From Symsagittifera roscoffensis (taxonomy: Eukaryota > Xenacoelomorpha > Acoela > Convolutidae): a stretch of DNA of 64,000 nucleotides. The stretch lies in contig NW_026971333.1 in the NCBI RefSeq assembly GCF_963678635.1, forward strand, positions 33,636-97,635, written 5' to 3'. Positions 22,459 through 35,370 of this stretch are shown here, piece after piece. Made by a program: the position numbers and the translations under genes. The first letter of the stretch is position 1; each line of letters opens with the position of its first letter. Under the pieces are notes generated by a model that had not been told where the DNA came from, did no database searches, and worked only from the letters and a program-made list of their open reading frames with translations.

Positions 22459-23680
22459 TTGATCTGTAACACCTGTGCTGATCTGGGGGAAAGAGATTTC
22501 ATCCTAACTAACTGTGTAGAACAAAGATGTATCAACCAAGTTGAAACAACGTTCCAGAAAATCGAAGAAAAGCTAGAAAAAGATGAGAACAAGTTTGATG
22601 AAAAGTTCAAGAGTTATTCGGATACGGTCATGAACGAGATGAAAGACTTTGTTGAAAATGCTTCAAAACCAACGGTCGCAACACGACTGACACACGCAGT
22701 CGAACCCAAACCAAGAGAAGCTGCCTCCAATGCCATAAGGCTTTGAGGCATAAAGGAACAAACTGGAACCAAGACTGAAAAACTTGATGCTGATATGCTA
22801 GAAGTGACAAAGGTACTGACACACTATCAGCGAAGAGCGAGATCTTTATCTGTTGTTGCAGTGGTGCAAGGCTACATTGGACTAACAAATGTACTGGGTT
22901 CCCAGACTCAGTTATCAGTGGAATCCGTGAAATCAGACAAAATGTTTTTTTTGATCTGTAACACCTGTGCCGATCAGGGGAAAGAGATGTCATCCTAACT
23001 AACTGTGTAGAACAAAGATGTATCAACCAAGTTGAAACTACGTTCCAGAAAATTGAAGAAAAGCTAGAAAAAGATGAGAGCAAGTTTGATGAAAAGTTCA
23101 AGAGTTATTCGGATACGGTCATGAACGAGATGAAAGACTTTGTTGAAAATATTTCAAAACCAACGGTCGCAACACCACTGACACACGCAGTCGAACCCAA
23201 ACCAAGAGACTTTGCCTCCAATGCTATAAGGCTTTGAGGCATAAAGGAACACACTGGAACCAGGAATGAAAACTTGATGCTAATATGCTAGAAGTGACAA
23301 AGGTACTGGCGCACTTGGAGATAGAAGTCACGGTAACAGACGTAAAACGACTTGGTAAAGCAGAAGCCCCACGCTCATCACCACGGTCTATTCTATTCAC
23401 AGTGCAAACCCCATGGGACAAAAGAAAAATCCTGTTGTCAGCACTCAAGCTCAATTTATACAGAAAGCAAGTCTTTATATCCCCTGATTTAAACGTTGCG
23501 GAAGCCACACTAGAATCTCGAGCTTTTTTGAAAAAAAAAAGAGCTCCGTGAATCAGGTGTACCCGCGAACAAGCTGAAACTCAGAAGCTTGAAGCTATAC
23601 ATGCTAACTGGGGAGAAGTGGGAAGAAGTCCCACTTTGACTATCCCATAGCAGCTTAAAGATAATAATCTACAATGTTCG
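22459..23680 (+). pseudogene. LINE ORF1 remnant with internal tandem duplication
   Basis: A CNTC...C zinc-like start (22470-22540) is followed by a charged coiled-coil segment (QKIEEKLEKDENKFDEKFK). The whole segment is repeated about 460 bp later (22970-23230). Then comes the C-terminal part (VTVTDVKRLGKAEAP, SPRSILFTVQT, LKLRSLKLY), which resembles the RNA-binding end of LINE ORF1 proteins. Frameshifts separate the pieces. The left arm carries the same duplication at about 12260-12985. Confidence 0.65.
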
Positions 23681-23705
23681 AAGCCTTCTAAATCTGGATA
23701 GAAGA

Positions 23706-24389
23706 TTGTCTTTCTCGAATGCTAACATCATTGACCAGCCGGACATCATAGTTTTGACAGAGGCCTGGCTCTATGAACAAATTGCAGACTGCGAACTATT
23801 CCTGTCAAGTTACCCTGTCCACAGAGCCGAGAGAACTTGTACGAATGGCATATCGAAGCACGGCGGCGTTTTGATAGCGGTAAAAGAAGGGATGAAACAT
23901 GCCAGAGTACAACTGAGTGAAATTGATTGTCTGCATCCAGACGTTGCAGCAGTCCAATTGAGTACACCCAACAAAGTCTTCGTCATCTGCGCAGTATACA
24001 ATGCCCCTAAGGAAAGTCCCCTCAGATGGCCTAGTGATAAGTTGGAACAAATCATCAAGATCTTCGACAGATCCACGAACAGTGAAGTCATACTGACCGG
24101 AGAATTCAATCTGCCGAATACTGACTGGGAAAGCATGAAAAGTGACGATCTCTACGAGCAATTGATTGTACAAATTCTTGACAGAAACCGTTTTTGCCAA
24201 GTAGTGGATTTCCCCACAAGAAACGATAAAATACTTGATCTAATTTTACCCAGAAATACTGATCACCTTCAGAACGCGAGGATCGACGAAGAACTCACAA
24301 ATGATACAGCTATTGTAGAAAACACTATGATTCTATTGCCAAAAAAATTCAAGCCATTCAGTTTACATCCAAATGCTACTCCAATATAG
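23706..24389 (+). pseudogene. LINE apurinic/apyrimidinic endonuclease domain
   Basis: A 227-codon open segment with the endonuclease motifs in order: IIVLTEAWL, GGVLIAV, FVICAVYNAP, GEFNLPNTDW, LDLILPRN. The usual Asp in G-D-F-N is Glu here (GEFN) but Asp in the left copy, a likely inactivating change. The domain ends early because about 96 bp containing the SDH motif, intact in the left copy, is deleted near 24296. Confidence 0.8.
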
Positions 24390-24562
24390 ATGTCATGGTA
24401 GATGAATGGTATGAGTGGCTGTTCAAAATAAGTGAACAGCATTTACCAGTACGAACGCATCATCGACAGAAACTACCCCCATGGGTTAGCAGCTCAACTT
24501 CTCACCTAATCAAAAAACTTGCAACAAAATGAAGTGCGACCCAGACAAACTCCACGTTAGAT

Positions 24563-26224
24563 GTGTCGTTGCTTGAAAGCAAAACTGAAACAGCGCTACA
24601 AGAAGATCAGAAATGCTACAAAACTAAGTTATTCCATTCCAAATCTACGAAGTACATACATAAACATTTCAAATACTTGAGGAATTTGAAAAATGCTCCT
24701 GACAGCTTACAATCGGGAAACATAAGCACAACTGACAAAGGTGAAGAGTCGAATTTAATGAACAGCTACTTCCACTCAGTGTTCAATAGTTCACATAGTG
24801 TCTACGATGCTGCCCTGCCTGTTTCGGAGCATCCTGTCGGCATGGTCGACGATTACGATGTTTCTGAAGATTCAAAAAGAAATATTCTCAGTAATTTGGA
24901 CGTCAGGAAAAGCAGAGGCCCGGATGAAATTCCTCTAATCTTCTATAAAAATCTTTTTACATTCCTATCGATTTCAATTAGTGTAATCTTTTCAAATAAC
25001 AAAGGCTTACGGCAGTTTCCCGCTAGATGGTCGGTAGACGAAAGTCCCCAGATGAAGACCCCAGTCTCCAAGTTCCTGCAATAACTATCGTCCTGTGACG
25101 CTTTCGAACATCATTAGTAAAGTGTTCGAGAAATGTGTCTTTGCGTCAATGAAAACTCACCTGGTTAACAATGTATTGCAGTACCAGCATGGGTTCATTT
25201 CTCGGAAATCGGTTATAACAAACTTTTTTACATACCTTGATAACGTCTATGATGCATATGACAAGTCGAATACTCAGGTTGTCGCTGTATATATGGATTT
25301 CGCAAAAGCCTTTCACACTGTACCCCATTCCACCTTATTGAAGAAACTGAAGAACTTCGGAATAAAAAGCAAACTGTTTGATATTATAGCCAGCTACCTT
25401 CACAACCGTAAACAATTTTTCCGCTTCAACGGGCACAAATCCTTCTTGTTAGATGTTTTGAGTGTTATCCCCCAAGGTTCATTACTGGCTCCAATTTTTT
25501 TGTAATATTTATCAAGGATCTTCCCGATAGAGTCTTTAATTCAAAAAAATCTCTCTTCGCTGACGATCTCAAGCTGCTCTTCATTGATCTACGCAATAGT
25601 ATCAATGAAAATGTTTACCTCCAAAAAAATTCCAATAATGTGTATTCATGGAGCATAGAAAATGGCATGTCTTTTGCTAAGGGCAAATGCTACATCCTTC
25701 TTTTGCTCGGCGAATCTCACGTGTTATCTATCGGTGATTCAGAACCTAAAGCCGTTAACGGTATGAAAGACTTGGGTGTCCTGGTCTCTAGTTATTTATC
25801 ATGGAGTGCCCACGTGAAGACTAGAATATTGAAAGCAAACGGTCTTTTTCAGATAATCAGGCGGAGCATAGCCCCATCAGCCGATACAAGTGTCAAACTG
25901 TAACTGTATAAAAGCTTAAATATCCCGATACTGTTCTGTGCTTCACCCTGTTGGTTCCCTACTCAAATTGATCTGAAACAGTTGGAAAATGACCAGAAAA
26001 GAATCACAAAGTGGATTCTTGGTCACAATGATGATATATACACAGGTCGATTGCTCAAGCTTAATATTCTTCCAATCTCATTTTATCTCGAACTCATAGA
26101 TCTGCTGACTTTCTCGAGTGTTCTCAATGAACAATTTAACTTCGAATGGTATTCGGCAATAACGTACCCACCCGACAGAAACACCAGAAGCGGAACAAGG
26201 ACGTTCGAAGTGAAGAAAATTTAA
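24563..26224 (+). pseudogene. LINE reverse transcriptase remnant
   Basis: Linker (24563-24900), then RGPDEIPLIFYK (about 24915), NIISKVFEKCVF (about 25110), YQHGFISRKS, VAVYMDFAKAFHTVP (about 25280), VIPQGSLLAP (about 25470), FADDLK (about 25553) and MKDLGVLVSSYLSW (about 25765). These are the RT palm motifs in order. Frame changes occur near 25085 and 25505 and a stop near 25903. The 25982-26224 segment is the 3' end of the ORF. Confidence 0.8.
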
Positions 26225-26518
26225 CTTTCTTAGTCGAGAAGCAACTTCTACCGTGTCCAAAAACTCATGAACCTGTTACCACCTTCTTTGAATTTTTTCC
26301 GCCCTCAAGGGCTCAAGCACGTTTGCTTAACTTGTTTTGGGATTTCTATCTCTAAGATTACGATACCAACAGAAGCTGCACCTGGACTATAGTCTGCAAT
26401 TGCAATAACTGTCTTGCCAATCAAATCATCGGTGATATCTATCGGAATCATTCGCATCAACTCTTTTACTTTTAATTGAGTTGTAAAACCCTAATAATAA
26501 TCATAATAATCATAATAG

Positions 26519-26690
26519 ATGGATCAACACTCAACTGATAGGTTGACAGTGTCCTAATGGAATACTCGAGAATAAATGTACTGTCCGGGAAGATCACCAT
26601 ACAGAATCTGATAGAAGTAAATTTCCGCAATCAATTCTGAGACAGAATGATTGGTGGAGATATTGGGCACGTTGAGGTAACCCAAAGATC
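26519..26690 (+). repeat. Displaced S2 repeat segment
   Basis: Matches 21945-22115 with scattered substitutions (for example GGTTGACAGTGTCC against GGTTAACAGTGTCC). It lies directly after the LINE 3' tail and directly before UE-like sequence. Confidence 0.85.
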
Positions 26691-26789
26691 TGGAACTCAG
26701 ACCCTACAACAAATCAAACGGAGAAATAATGTTAATCTCAAGATTGTTGATGGCTTAACCTTAGATTAGAAGGGAAGCCGAAGGCTGGA

Positions 26790-27330
26790 ATGATTTCAGG
26801 GAATGTACTAAAGAATGCCAGAGCCTTATTGATAACTCAAAACCGACTCTATGGCTTATGTACTGAGGTTTCGAGCTCTTCTTGTGTGGCAGCCTTGATT
26901 GCAACACACTCAGTTTGCAGCTCTGAGGAGTCGACAATAAAAAGAACTAATAGTCGTGTGGCCACTCCAAAACCCGGAAATTAAAAAATTGTGCTAAACT
27001 GAACGTAACAACGACTGCTACAAGGAGAAGACCAAATCTGAAGAAGGAAGTTGTGAGTTTCCTTAACTTAAGGAAAGAATCTATACAGTTGGAAAAGCTG
27101 TTTACTCGATATGCTCTAGCTCCTTTCGAACAAGCGGATGTTATAGTGATCCATGAGAGATTTGAAAACAAAGCTGCAGGTGAGCTAATCATACCAAATC
27201 TGCTAATGGAAGAAACCGACGATAACAGCAAGGACCTTCGTGATCAAGACCGACTGTGTGCCAAGAAACTCAGGATTCTAATGAGCCAATCAAGAATTAG
27301 AATTTCCGATGGGCCCAGATCAAAATAGAA
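26790..27330 (+). pseudogene. UE ORF1-like fragment, 5' end of decayed copy
   Basis: NVLKNARALLITQNRLYG and VATPKPGN (26790-26984) match UE ORF1 around 640-745. After a stop, LEKLFTRYALAPFEQADVIVIH...GELIIPNLLMEE (27090-27215) matches UE ORF1 around 870-985. The conserved order shows descent from the same gene. Confidence 0.55.
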
Positions 27331-27368
27331 AAAAAAACGAAAGGTTTAAGGCCTGAATAGACAAAGCA

Positions 27369-29102
27369 TTGAGTTCGGAGTTAGACTTGTTCCTTGACGA
27401 AGGCGACCAGAGAGAAGGAGCGGCTATAATAACTAAGCAGATGGTAGATAAATCTTCCACGTTGGAAGCTCACTCTGCATTTATGAACCCAATTGAAAAG
27501 ATGCCGGAAAGTAGCTTTTCTTGCAAAACTGCACGAACAGCAAAGGACTAAAAGAAACTATAGAGAATTAGCTTGCAGAAAAAATATGCAGAACGTAGCT
27601 ATAGTAATTTTCTTAAGAACCTCAGCTGAGAAAAGATGTGAAGTGGATCATCTTGACCATAAGATGAGGTCTGACTGTGTAATGTATAGATTGGCCTTTT
27701 TGGAAGAGGCCTGGTCGTTAGTGCCCCGCTAAGGCACACCAGTATTGAAAAAAGGTCCGAAACGACTAAGATGTGCAAGATTTATTTATAAAAAGATGAG
27801 TGCGAGAAATTATGTGCGAACTGTTCCTCGATTCTATTACGGACAGAACCGGGGTACATTCTCCTATCAAGCCAAGATAACTACAAAGTAAAGAGACAAT
27901 ACGATAACAAGTATTGTCTACAAGGCAAAGAGATATTACAATAAAAAAAATTGGTGATAAAAACGGATTAGTGACATAAGGACGAAGTAAGTCGTAAAGT
28001 TATAAGAAGGAAGTCCGGAAAGACAAGGATTAACCCAGGATATCATTTCAAGAAAGCCAACTTGGGGAAAAAGCAACTGAAACAAACGGATGATCTAGGA
28101 CAGGGTGAGATTGAACACCAAGTAATTATTATTTTTGCATTTGAGGAGATTCTCAAGTTAGAAAATTAAGAAAGTGACTGGACTCTCAATTGCGCGATGT
28201 TGAACATAGAATCTTTCAACCAGTGTGGCGGCAGACGAAATCTGAGGACGGGCACCTGTAAACAATAAATTCGGAATTGAGCAAGAGGAAAAAGTATTTG
28301 TATGCGAAACAATAGGTTCCATGGGATGTTATCTCGAAAATTTCATTCGCGACACTCCTATGAAACAAAAAGCCTTCAGAATATTGACAGCCCTGCAAAA
28401 CTATGTTGAAACTCAGGAGCAGCCGATAAAGTTTAATTTTTCTCGCGTCTATGTCATGATGGTCAAGATAGAAGGAGCGGCTAGAATAACTAAGCAGATG
28501 GTAGATAAATCTTCCACGTTGGAAGCTCACTCAGCATTTACGAATTCAATTGAAAAGATGCCGGAAAGCAGCTTTTTTTGCAAAACTGCACGAACAGCAA
28601 AGGAATAAAAGAAACTATAGAGAAATAGCTTGCAGAAAAAATATGCAGAACGCAGCTATGGTACTTTTCTTAAGAACCTCAGCTGAGAAAAGATGTGAAG
28701 TGGATCATCATGACCATAAGATGAGGTCTGACTGTGTAATGTATAGATTGGCCTTTTTGGAAGAAGTCTGGTCGATAGTGCCCCGCTACGGCACACCAGT
28801 TTTGAAAAAAGGTCCAATCATACAGTTGGAAAAGCTGTTTACTCGATATGCTCTAGCTCCTTTCGAACAAGCGGATGTTATAGTGATCTATGAGAGATTT
28901 GAAAACAAAGCTGCAGGTGAGCTAATCATTCTAAATCTGCTAATGGAAGAAATCGACGATAACAGCAGGACCTTCGTGATCAAGACCGACTGTGTGCCAA
29001 AAAACTTAGGATTCTAATGAGCCAATAAAGAATTAGAATTTCCGATGGGACTAGATCAAAATAGAAAAAAACGAAAAGTTTAAGGTCTGAATAGACAAAG
29101 CA
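27369..29102 (+). repeat. Tandem array unit 1
   Basis: About 1734 bp, defined from SSELDLFLDE to its next occurrence. It contains two EGAA..ITKQ segments (27415, 28470), two L-A-F-L-E-E-x-W segments (27690, 28752) and one YLENFIRDT segment (28330). Confidence 0.75.
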
Positions 29103-30830
29103 TTGAGTTCAGAGTTAGACTTGTTCCTTGACGAAGACGACCAGAGAGAAGGAGCGGCTAGAATAACTAAGCAGATGGTAGATAAATCTTCCACGTTGGA
29201 AGCTCACTCAGCATTTATGAACCCAATTGAAAAAATGCCGGAAAGCAGCTTTTCTTGCAAAACTGCACAAACAGCAAAAGAATAAAAGAAACTATAGAGA
29301 ATTAGCTTGCAGAAAAAATATGCAGAACGCAGCTATAGTACTTTTCCTAAGAACCTCAGCTGAGGAAAATGTGAAGTGGATCATCATGACCATCAGAGGA
29401 GGTCTGACTGTCTAATGTATAGATTGGCCTTTTTGGAAGAGGCCTGGTCGTTAGTGCCCCACTAAGGCACACCAGTATTGAAAAAGGTCCTAACCGACAA
29501 AGATGTGCAAGATTTATTTATAAAAAGATGAGTGCGAGGAATTATGTGCAAACTGTTCCTCGATTCTATTACGGACAGAACCGGGGTACATTCTCCTATC
29601 AAGCCAAGATAACTACAAAGTAAAGAGACAATACGATAACAAGTATTGTCTACAAGGCAAAGAGACATTACGATAAAAAAAATGGTGATAAAAACGGATT
29701 AGTGACATAAGCACGAAGTAAGTCGTAAAGTTATAAGAAGGAAGTCCGGAAAGGCAAGGATCAACCCAGGATGTCATTTTAAAAACGCCAACTTAGCAAA
29801 TGAAACAAACGGATGATCTAGGACAGGGTGAGATAGAACACCAAGTAATTATTATTTTTGCGTTAAAGGAGATTCTCAAGTTAGAAAATTAAGAAAGTGA
29901 CTGGAATCTCAATTGCGCGACGTTGAACATAGAAATTTTCAACCAGCGTGGCGGTAAACGGAATCTGAGGACGGGCACCTGTAAACCAAAAAATTCCGAA
30001 ATTGAGCGAGAGGAAAAAGTGTTTGTATGCGAAACAATAGGTTCCATGGAATGTTATCTCGAAAATTTCATTCGCGACACTCCTATGAAACAAAAAGCCT
30101 TCAGAATTTTGACAGCCCTGCAAAACTATGTTGAAACTCAGGAGCAGCCGATAAAGTTTAATTTTTCTCGCGTCTATGTCAATATGGTCAAGATGGAAGG
30201 AGCGGCTAGAATAACTAAGCAGATGATAAATAAATCTTCCACGTTGGAAGCTCACTCAGCATTTACGAACCCAATTGAAAAGATGCCGGAAAGCAGCTTT
30301 TTTCGCAGAACTGCACGAACAGCAAAGGAATAAAAGAAACTGTATAGAGAATTAGCTTGCACAAAAATATGCAGAACGCAGCTATAGTACTTTTCTTAAG
30401 AACCTCAGCTGAGGAAAGATGTGAAGTGGATCATCATGACCATAAGATGAGGTCTGACTGTGTAATGTATAGATTGGCCTTTTTGGAAGAGGTCTGGTCG
30501 ATAGTGCCCCGCTACGGCACACCAGTATTGAAAAAAGGTCCAATCATACAGTTGGAAAAGCTGTTTACTCGATATGCTCTAGCTCCTTTCGAACAAGCGG
30601 ATGTTATAGTGATCTATGAGAGATTTGAAAACAAAGCTGCAGGTGAGCTAATCATTCTAAATCTGCTAATGGAAGAAATCGACGATAACAGCAAGGACCT
30701 TCGTGATCAAGACCGACTGTGTGCCAAAAAACTTAGGATTCTAATGAGCCAATAAAGAATTAGAATTTCCGATGGGACCAGATCAAAATAGAAAAAAAAA
30801 GAAAGGTTTAAGGCCTGAATAGACAAAGCA
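29103..30830 (+). repeat. Tandem array unit 2
   Basis: About 1728 bp with the same order as unit 1. In this unit GTG GAT at 30426-30431 occupies the place of the ORF1 stop of the UE copy at 1401-1403. Confidence 0.75.
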
Positions 30831-32560
30831 TTGAGTTCAGAGTTAGACTTGTTCGTTGACGAAGACGACCAGAGAGAAGGAGCGGCTAGAATAACTAAGC
30901 AGATGGTAGATAAACCTTCCACGTTGGAAGCTCACTCAGCATTTATGAACCCAATTGAAAAGATGCCGGAAAGCAGCTTTTCTTGCAAAACTGCACAAAC
31001 AGCAAAAGAATAAAAGAAACTATAGAGAATTAGCTTGCAGAAAAAATATGCAGAACGCAGCTATAGTACTTTTCCTAAGAACCTCAGCTGAGGAAAGATG
31101 TGAAGTGGATCATCATGGCCATAAGAGGAGGTCTGACTGTCTAATGTATAGATTGGCCTTTTTGGAAGAGGCCTGGTTGTTAGTGCCCCACTAAGGCACA
31201 CCAGTTTTGAAAAAGGTCCTAACCGACTAAGATGTGCAAGATTTATTTATAAAAAGATGAGTGCGAGGAATTATGTGCAAACTGTTCCTTGATTCTATTA
31301 CGGACAGAACCGGGGTTAACTCTCCTATCAAGCCAAGATCTCCACAAAGTAAAGAGACAATACGATAACAAGTATTGTCTACAAGGCAAAGAGACAATAC
31401 GATAAAAAAAATTGGTGATAAAAACGGATTAGTGACATAAGGACGAAGTAAGTCGTAAAGTTATAAGAAGGAAGTCCGGAAAGGCAAGGATCAACCCAGG
31501 ATGTCATTTTAAAAACGCCAACTTAGCAAATGAAACAAACGGATGATCTAGGACAGGGTGAGATAGAACACCAAGTAATTTTTATTTTTGCGTTAAAGGA
31601 GATTCTCAAGTTAGAAAATTAAGAAACTGACTGGAATCTCAATTGCGCGACGTTGAACATAGAAATTTTCAACCAGCGCGGCGGTAAACGGAATCTGAGG
31701 ACGGGCACCTGTAAACCAAAAAATTCCGAAATTGAGCGAGAGGAAAAAGTATTTGTATGCGAAACAATAGGTTCCATGGAATGTTATCTCGAAAATTTCA
31801 TTCGCGACACTCCTATGAAACAAAAAGCCTTCAGAATTTTGACAGCCCTGCAAAACTATGTTGAAACTCAGGAGCAGCCGATAAAGTTTAATTTTTCTCG
31901 CGTCTATGTCAATATGGTCAAGATGGAAGGAGCGGCTAGAATAACTAAGCAGATGATAAATAAATCTTCCACGTTGGAAGCTCACTCAGCATTTACGAAC
32001 CCAATTGAAAAGATGCCGGAAAGCAGCTTTTTTCGCAGAACTGCACGAACAGCAAAGGAATAAAAGAAACTGTATAGAGAATTAGCTTGCACAAAAATAT
32101 GCAGAACGCAGCTATAGTACTTTTCTTAAGAACCTCAGCTGAGGAAAGATGTGAAGTGGATCATCATGACCATAAGATGAGGTCTGACTGTGTAATGTAT
32201 AGATTGGCCTTTTTGGAAGAGGTCTGGTCGATAGTGCCCCGCTACGGCACACCAGTATTGAAAAAAGGTCCAATCATACAGTTGGAAAAGCTGTTTACTC
32301 GATATGCTCTAGCTCCTTTCGAACAAGCGGATGTTATAGTGCTCTATGAGAGATTTGAAAACAAAGCTGCAGGTGAGCTAATCATTCTAAATCTGCTAAT
32401 GGAAGAAATCGACGATAACAGCAAGGACCTTCGTGATCAAGACCGACTGTGTGCCAAAAAACTTAGGATTCTAATGAGCCAATAAAGAATTAGAATTTCC
32501 GATGGGACCAGATCAAAATAGAAAAAAAAAGAAAGGTTTAAGGCCTGAATAGACAAAGCA
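30831..32560 (+). repeat. Tandem array unit 3
   Basis: About 1730 bp, nearly identical to unit 2 (the 132-codon segments at 30357-30755 and 32087-32485 differ by a single residue). The closest pair in the array, so the latest duplication step. Confidence 0.75.
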
Positions 32561-34290
32561 TTGAGTTCAGAGTTAGACTTGTTCCTTGACGAAGACGACC
32601 AGAGAGAAGGAGCGGCTAGAATAACTAAGCAGATGGTAGATAAACCTTCCACGTTGGAAGCTCACTCAGCATTTATGAACCCAAATGAAAAGATGCCGGA
32701 AAGCAGCTTTTCTTGCAAAACTGCACAAACAGCAAAAGAATAAAAGAAACTATAGAGAATTAGCTTGCAGAAAAAATATGCAGAACGCAGCTATAGTACT
32801 TTTCCTAAGAACCTCAGCTGAGGAAAGATGTGAAGTGGATCATCATGGCCATAAGAGGAGGTCTGACTGTCTAATGTATAGATTGGCCTTTTTGGAAGAG
32901 GCCTGGTTGTTAGTGCCCCACTAAGGCACACCAGTATTGAAAAAGGTCCTAACCGACTAAGATGTGCAAGATTTATTTATAAAAAGATGAGTGCGAGGAA
33001 TTATGTGCAAACTGTTCCTCGATTCTATTACGGACAGAACCGGGGTACATTCTCCTATCAAGCCAAGATAACTACAAAGTAAAAAGACAATACGATAACA
33101 AGTATTGTCTACAAGGCAAAGAGACATTACAATAAAAAAAATTGGTGATAAAAACGGATTAGTGACATAAGGACGAAGTAAGTCGTAAAGTTATAAGAAG
33201 GAAGTCCGGAAAGACAAGGATTAACCCAGGATATCATTTCAAGAAAGCCAACTTGGGGAAAAAGCAACTGAAACAAACGGATGATCTAGGACAGGGTGAG
33301 ATTGAACACCAAGTAATTATTATTTTTGCATTTGAGGAGATTCTCAAGTTAGAAAATTAAGAAAGTGACTGGACTCTCAATTGCGCGATGTTGAACATAG
33401 AAACTTAACTTTCAACCCATGTGGCGGCAGACGGAATCTGAGGACGGGCACCTGTAAACAATAAAATTCCGAAATTGAGCGAGAGGAAAAAGTTTTTGTA
33501 TGCGAAACAATAGGTTCCATGGGATGTTATCTCGAAAATTTCATTCGCGACACTCCCTAAGAAACGAAAAGCCTTCAGAATATTGACAGACCTGCAAAAC
33601 TATGTTGAAACTCAGGAGCAGCCGATAAAGTTTCATTTTTCTCGCGTCTATGTCAATATGGTCAAGATGGAAGGAGCGGCTAGAATAACTAAGCAGATGG
33701 TAGATAAATCTTCCACGTTGGAGGCTCACTCAGTATTTACGAACCCAATTGAAAAGATGCCGGAAAGCAGCTTTTTTCGCAAAACTGCACGAACAGCAAA
33801 ATAATAAAAGAAACTGTATAGAGAATTAGCTTGCAGAAAAATATGCAGAACGCAGCTATAGTACTTTTCTTAAGAACCCCAGCTGAGGAAAGATGTGAAG
33901 TGGATCATCATGACCATAAGAGCAGGTCTGACTGTGTAATATATAGATTGGCCTTTTTGGAAGAGGTCTGGTCGATAGTGCCCCGCTACGGAATACCAGT
34001 ATTGAAAAAAGGTCCGAAACGACTAAGATGTGCAAGATTTATTGATAAATAGATGAGTGCGAGGAATTATGTGCGAACTGTTCCTTGATTCTATTACGGA
34101 CAGAACCGGGGTTAACTCTCCTATCAAGCCAAGATCTCCACAAAGTAAAGAGACAATACGATAACAAGTATTGTCTACAAGGCAAAGAGACAATACGATA
34201 CAAAAAAATTGGTGATAAAAACGGATTAGTGACATAAGGACGAAGTAAGTCGTAAAGTTATAAGAAGGAAGTCCGGAAAGGCAAGGATCA
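32561..34290 (+). repeat. Tandem array unit 4, diverging end
   Basis: Starts like the others but lacks the second ORF1-like LEKLFTRY block; after the LEEVWSIVPRYG segment (about 33955) it continues straight into the ORF2-type sequence. This gives the likely ancestral, unduplicated order. Confidence 0.65.
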
Positions 34291-35370
34291 ACCCAGGATG
34301 TCATTTTAAAAACGCCAACTTAGCAAATGAAACAAACGGATGATCTAGGACAGGGTGAGATAGAACACCAAGTAATTATTATTTTTGCGTTAAAGGAGAT
34401 TCTCAAGTTAGAAAATTAAGAAAGTGACTGGAATCTCAATTGCGCGACGTTGAACATAGAAATTTTCAACCAGCGTGGCGGTAAACGGAAACTGAGGACG
34501 GGCACCTGTAAACAATAAAATTCCGAAATTGAGCGAGAGGAAAAAGTATTTGTATGCGAAACAATAGGTTCCATGGGATGTTATCTCGAAAATGTCATTC
34601 GCGACACTCCAATGAAACAAAAAGCCTTCAGAAGTTTGACAGCCCTGCAAAACTTTGTTGAAAGTCAGGAGCAGCTTGCGAGTTTACCGTGGAGTGCAGT
34701 GTTTTTGCGTTACTTCGAAAAAGGGATTAAAAATGACGTCTAAAAATTGGGCCTCGATAGCAGATGCATGCGCGAGAAATGAAAAACATCTTCGCATCAC
34801 TTCTTTCAAGCGGTTTTGCTCAGGGAGCGTAATTACTCTGATCAAAGAAAGAAGTCCAAGATTGATTGAATACTCTTCCATCATGGCCTTGAGAGGCTTA
34901 ATGATACGCGAGGAAGCAACCGAGGCCTGTGCAAAAACGTGAGACGCTCCTTGTTTCTTGATTTTTTTGTTAGATCAAATATCAGCATCAGTGCTAATCA
35001 CATGAGCGAAGTTTTCAGAAAAGAAAACCAGCCAACCTAACCAAGTTGACATTCACCAAAGTAAGCTTCTAAAATTGAAGTTGAAAGAACCAAGAAAAAG
35101 AACCAAGAAAATGGAGGAAGATTGATGTAGTAAGAAGACTTTCTAAAAGCAGACTATCTACTGTAGATCAATGAGAGTTAAGTCATACCAGTTATATCCC
35201 AGACATACTTGATGGTTATGAACAGGCAGTGTTGCTGAGATTCTGGGTGCCCGTTAAATCAACCATAATGGACGTAGCGAGCCAGCAAATCAAACATCGA
35301 CTAATAATGTACGAAGAAGTGTCTGCAACTTCGATACTGAGTCTGACTGCAGGGTAGAAATTGATTGGGT
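34291..35370 (+). pseudogene. UE ORF2-like 3' part of the decayed copy
   Basis: DDLGQGE (about 34340), YLENVIRDTPMKQKAF (about 34580), SLPWSAVFLRYFE (about 34684), IMALRGLMIREEATEACAK (about 34880-34940), then YEQAVLLRFW (35218-35246) follow the order of UE ORF2. The codon that is the TAG stop in UE (3003-3005) is TGG here (35244-35246), and the frame stays open for about 35 codons more. Other stops and frameshifts show it is dead. Confidence 0.65.

Larger units (their letters stand above)
18867..25440 (+). repeat. Right arm of the 15.6 kb palindrome
   Basis: Reverse complement of 9850-16524. It starts immediately after the gap with a GC-rich stretch and proceeds through an uncharacterised region, the S1-S2-S1 repeat and most of a LINE. 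Confidence 0.9.
22203..26518 (+). mobile_element. APE-type LINE, right copy, near full length
   Basis: About 4.3 kb with ORF1-like, AP-endonuclease and RT segments in order, ending in a short AATAATCATAATAATCATAATAG tail typical of LINE 3' microsatellites. It interrupts the S1/S2 tandem repeat; the native junction reads GTGATAGATGG and a short ATAG/TAG flank repeats at both ends. Several frameshifts mean it is inactive. It belongs to the Jockey/CR1-like broad group, judged by PQGS and FADDLK in the RT and by an ORF1 with a C-terminal RNA-binding-like segment. Confidence 0.85.
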
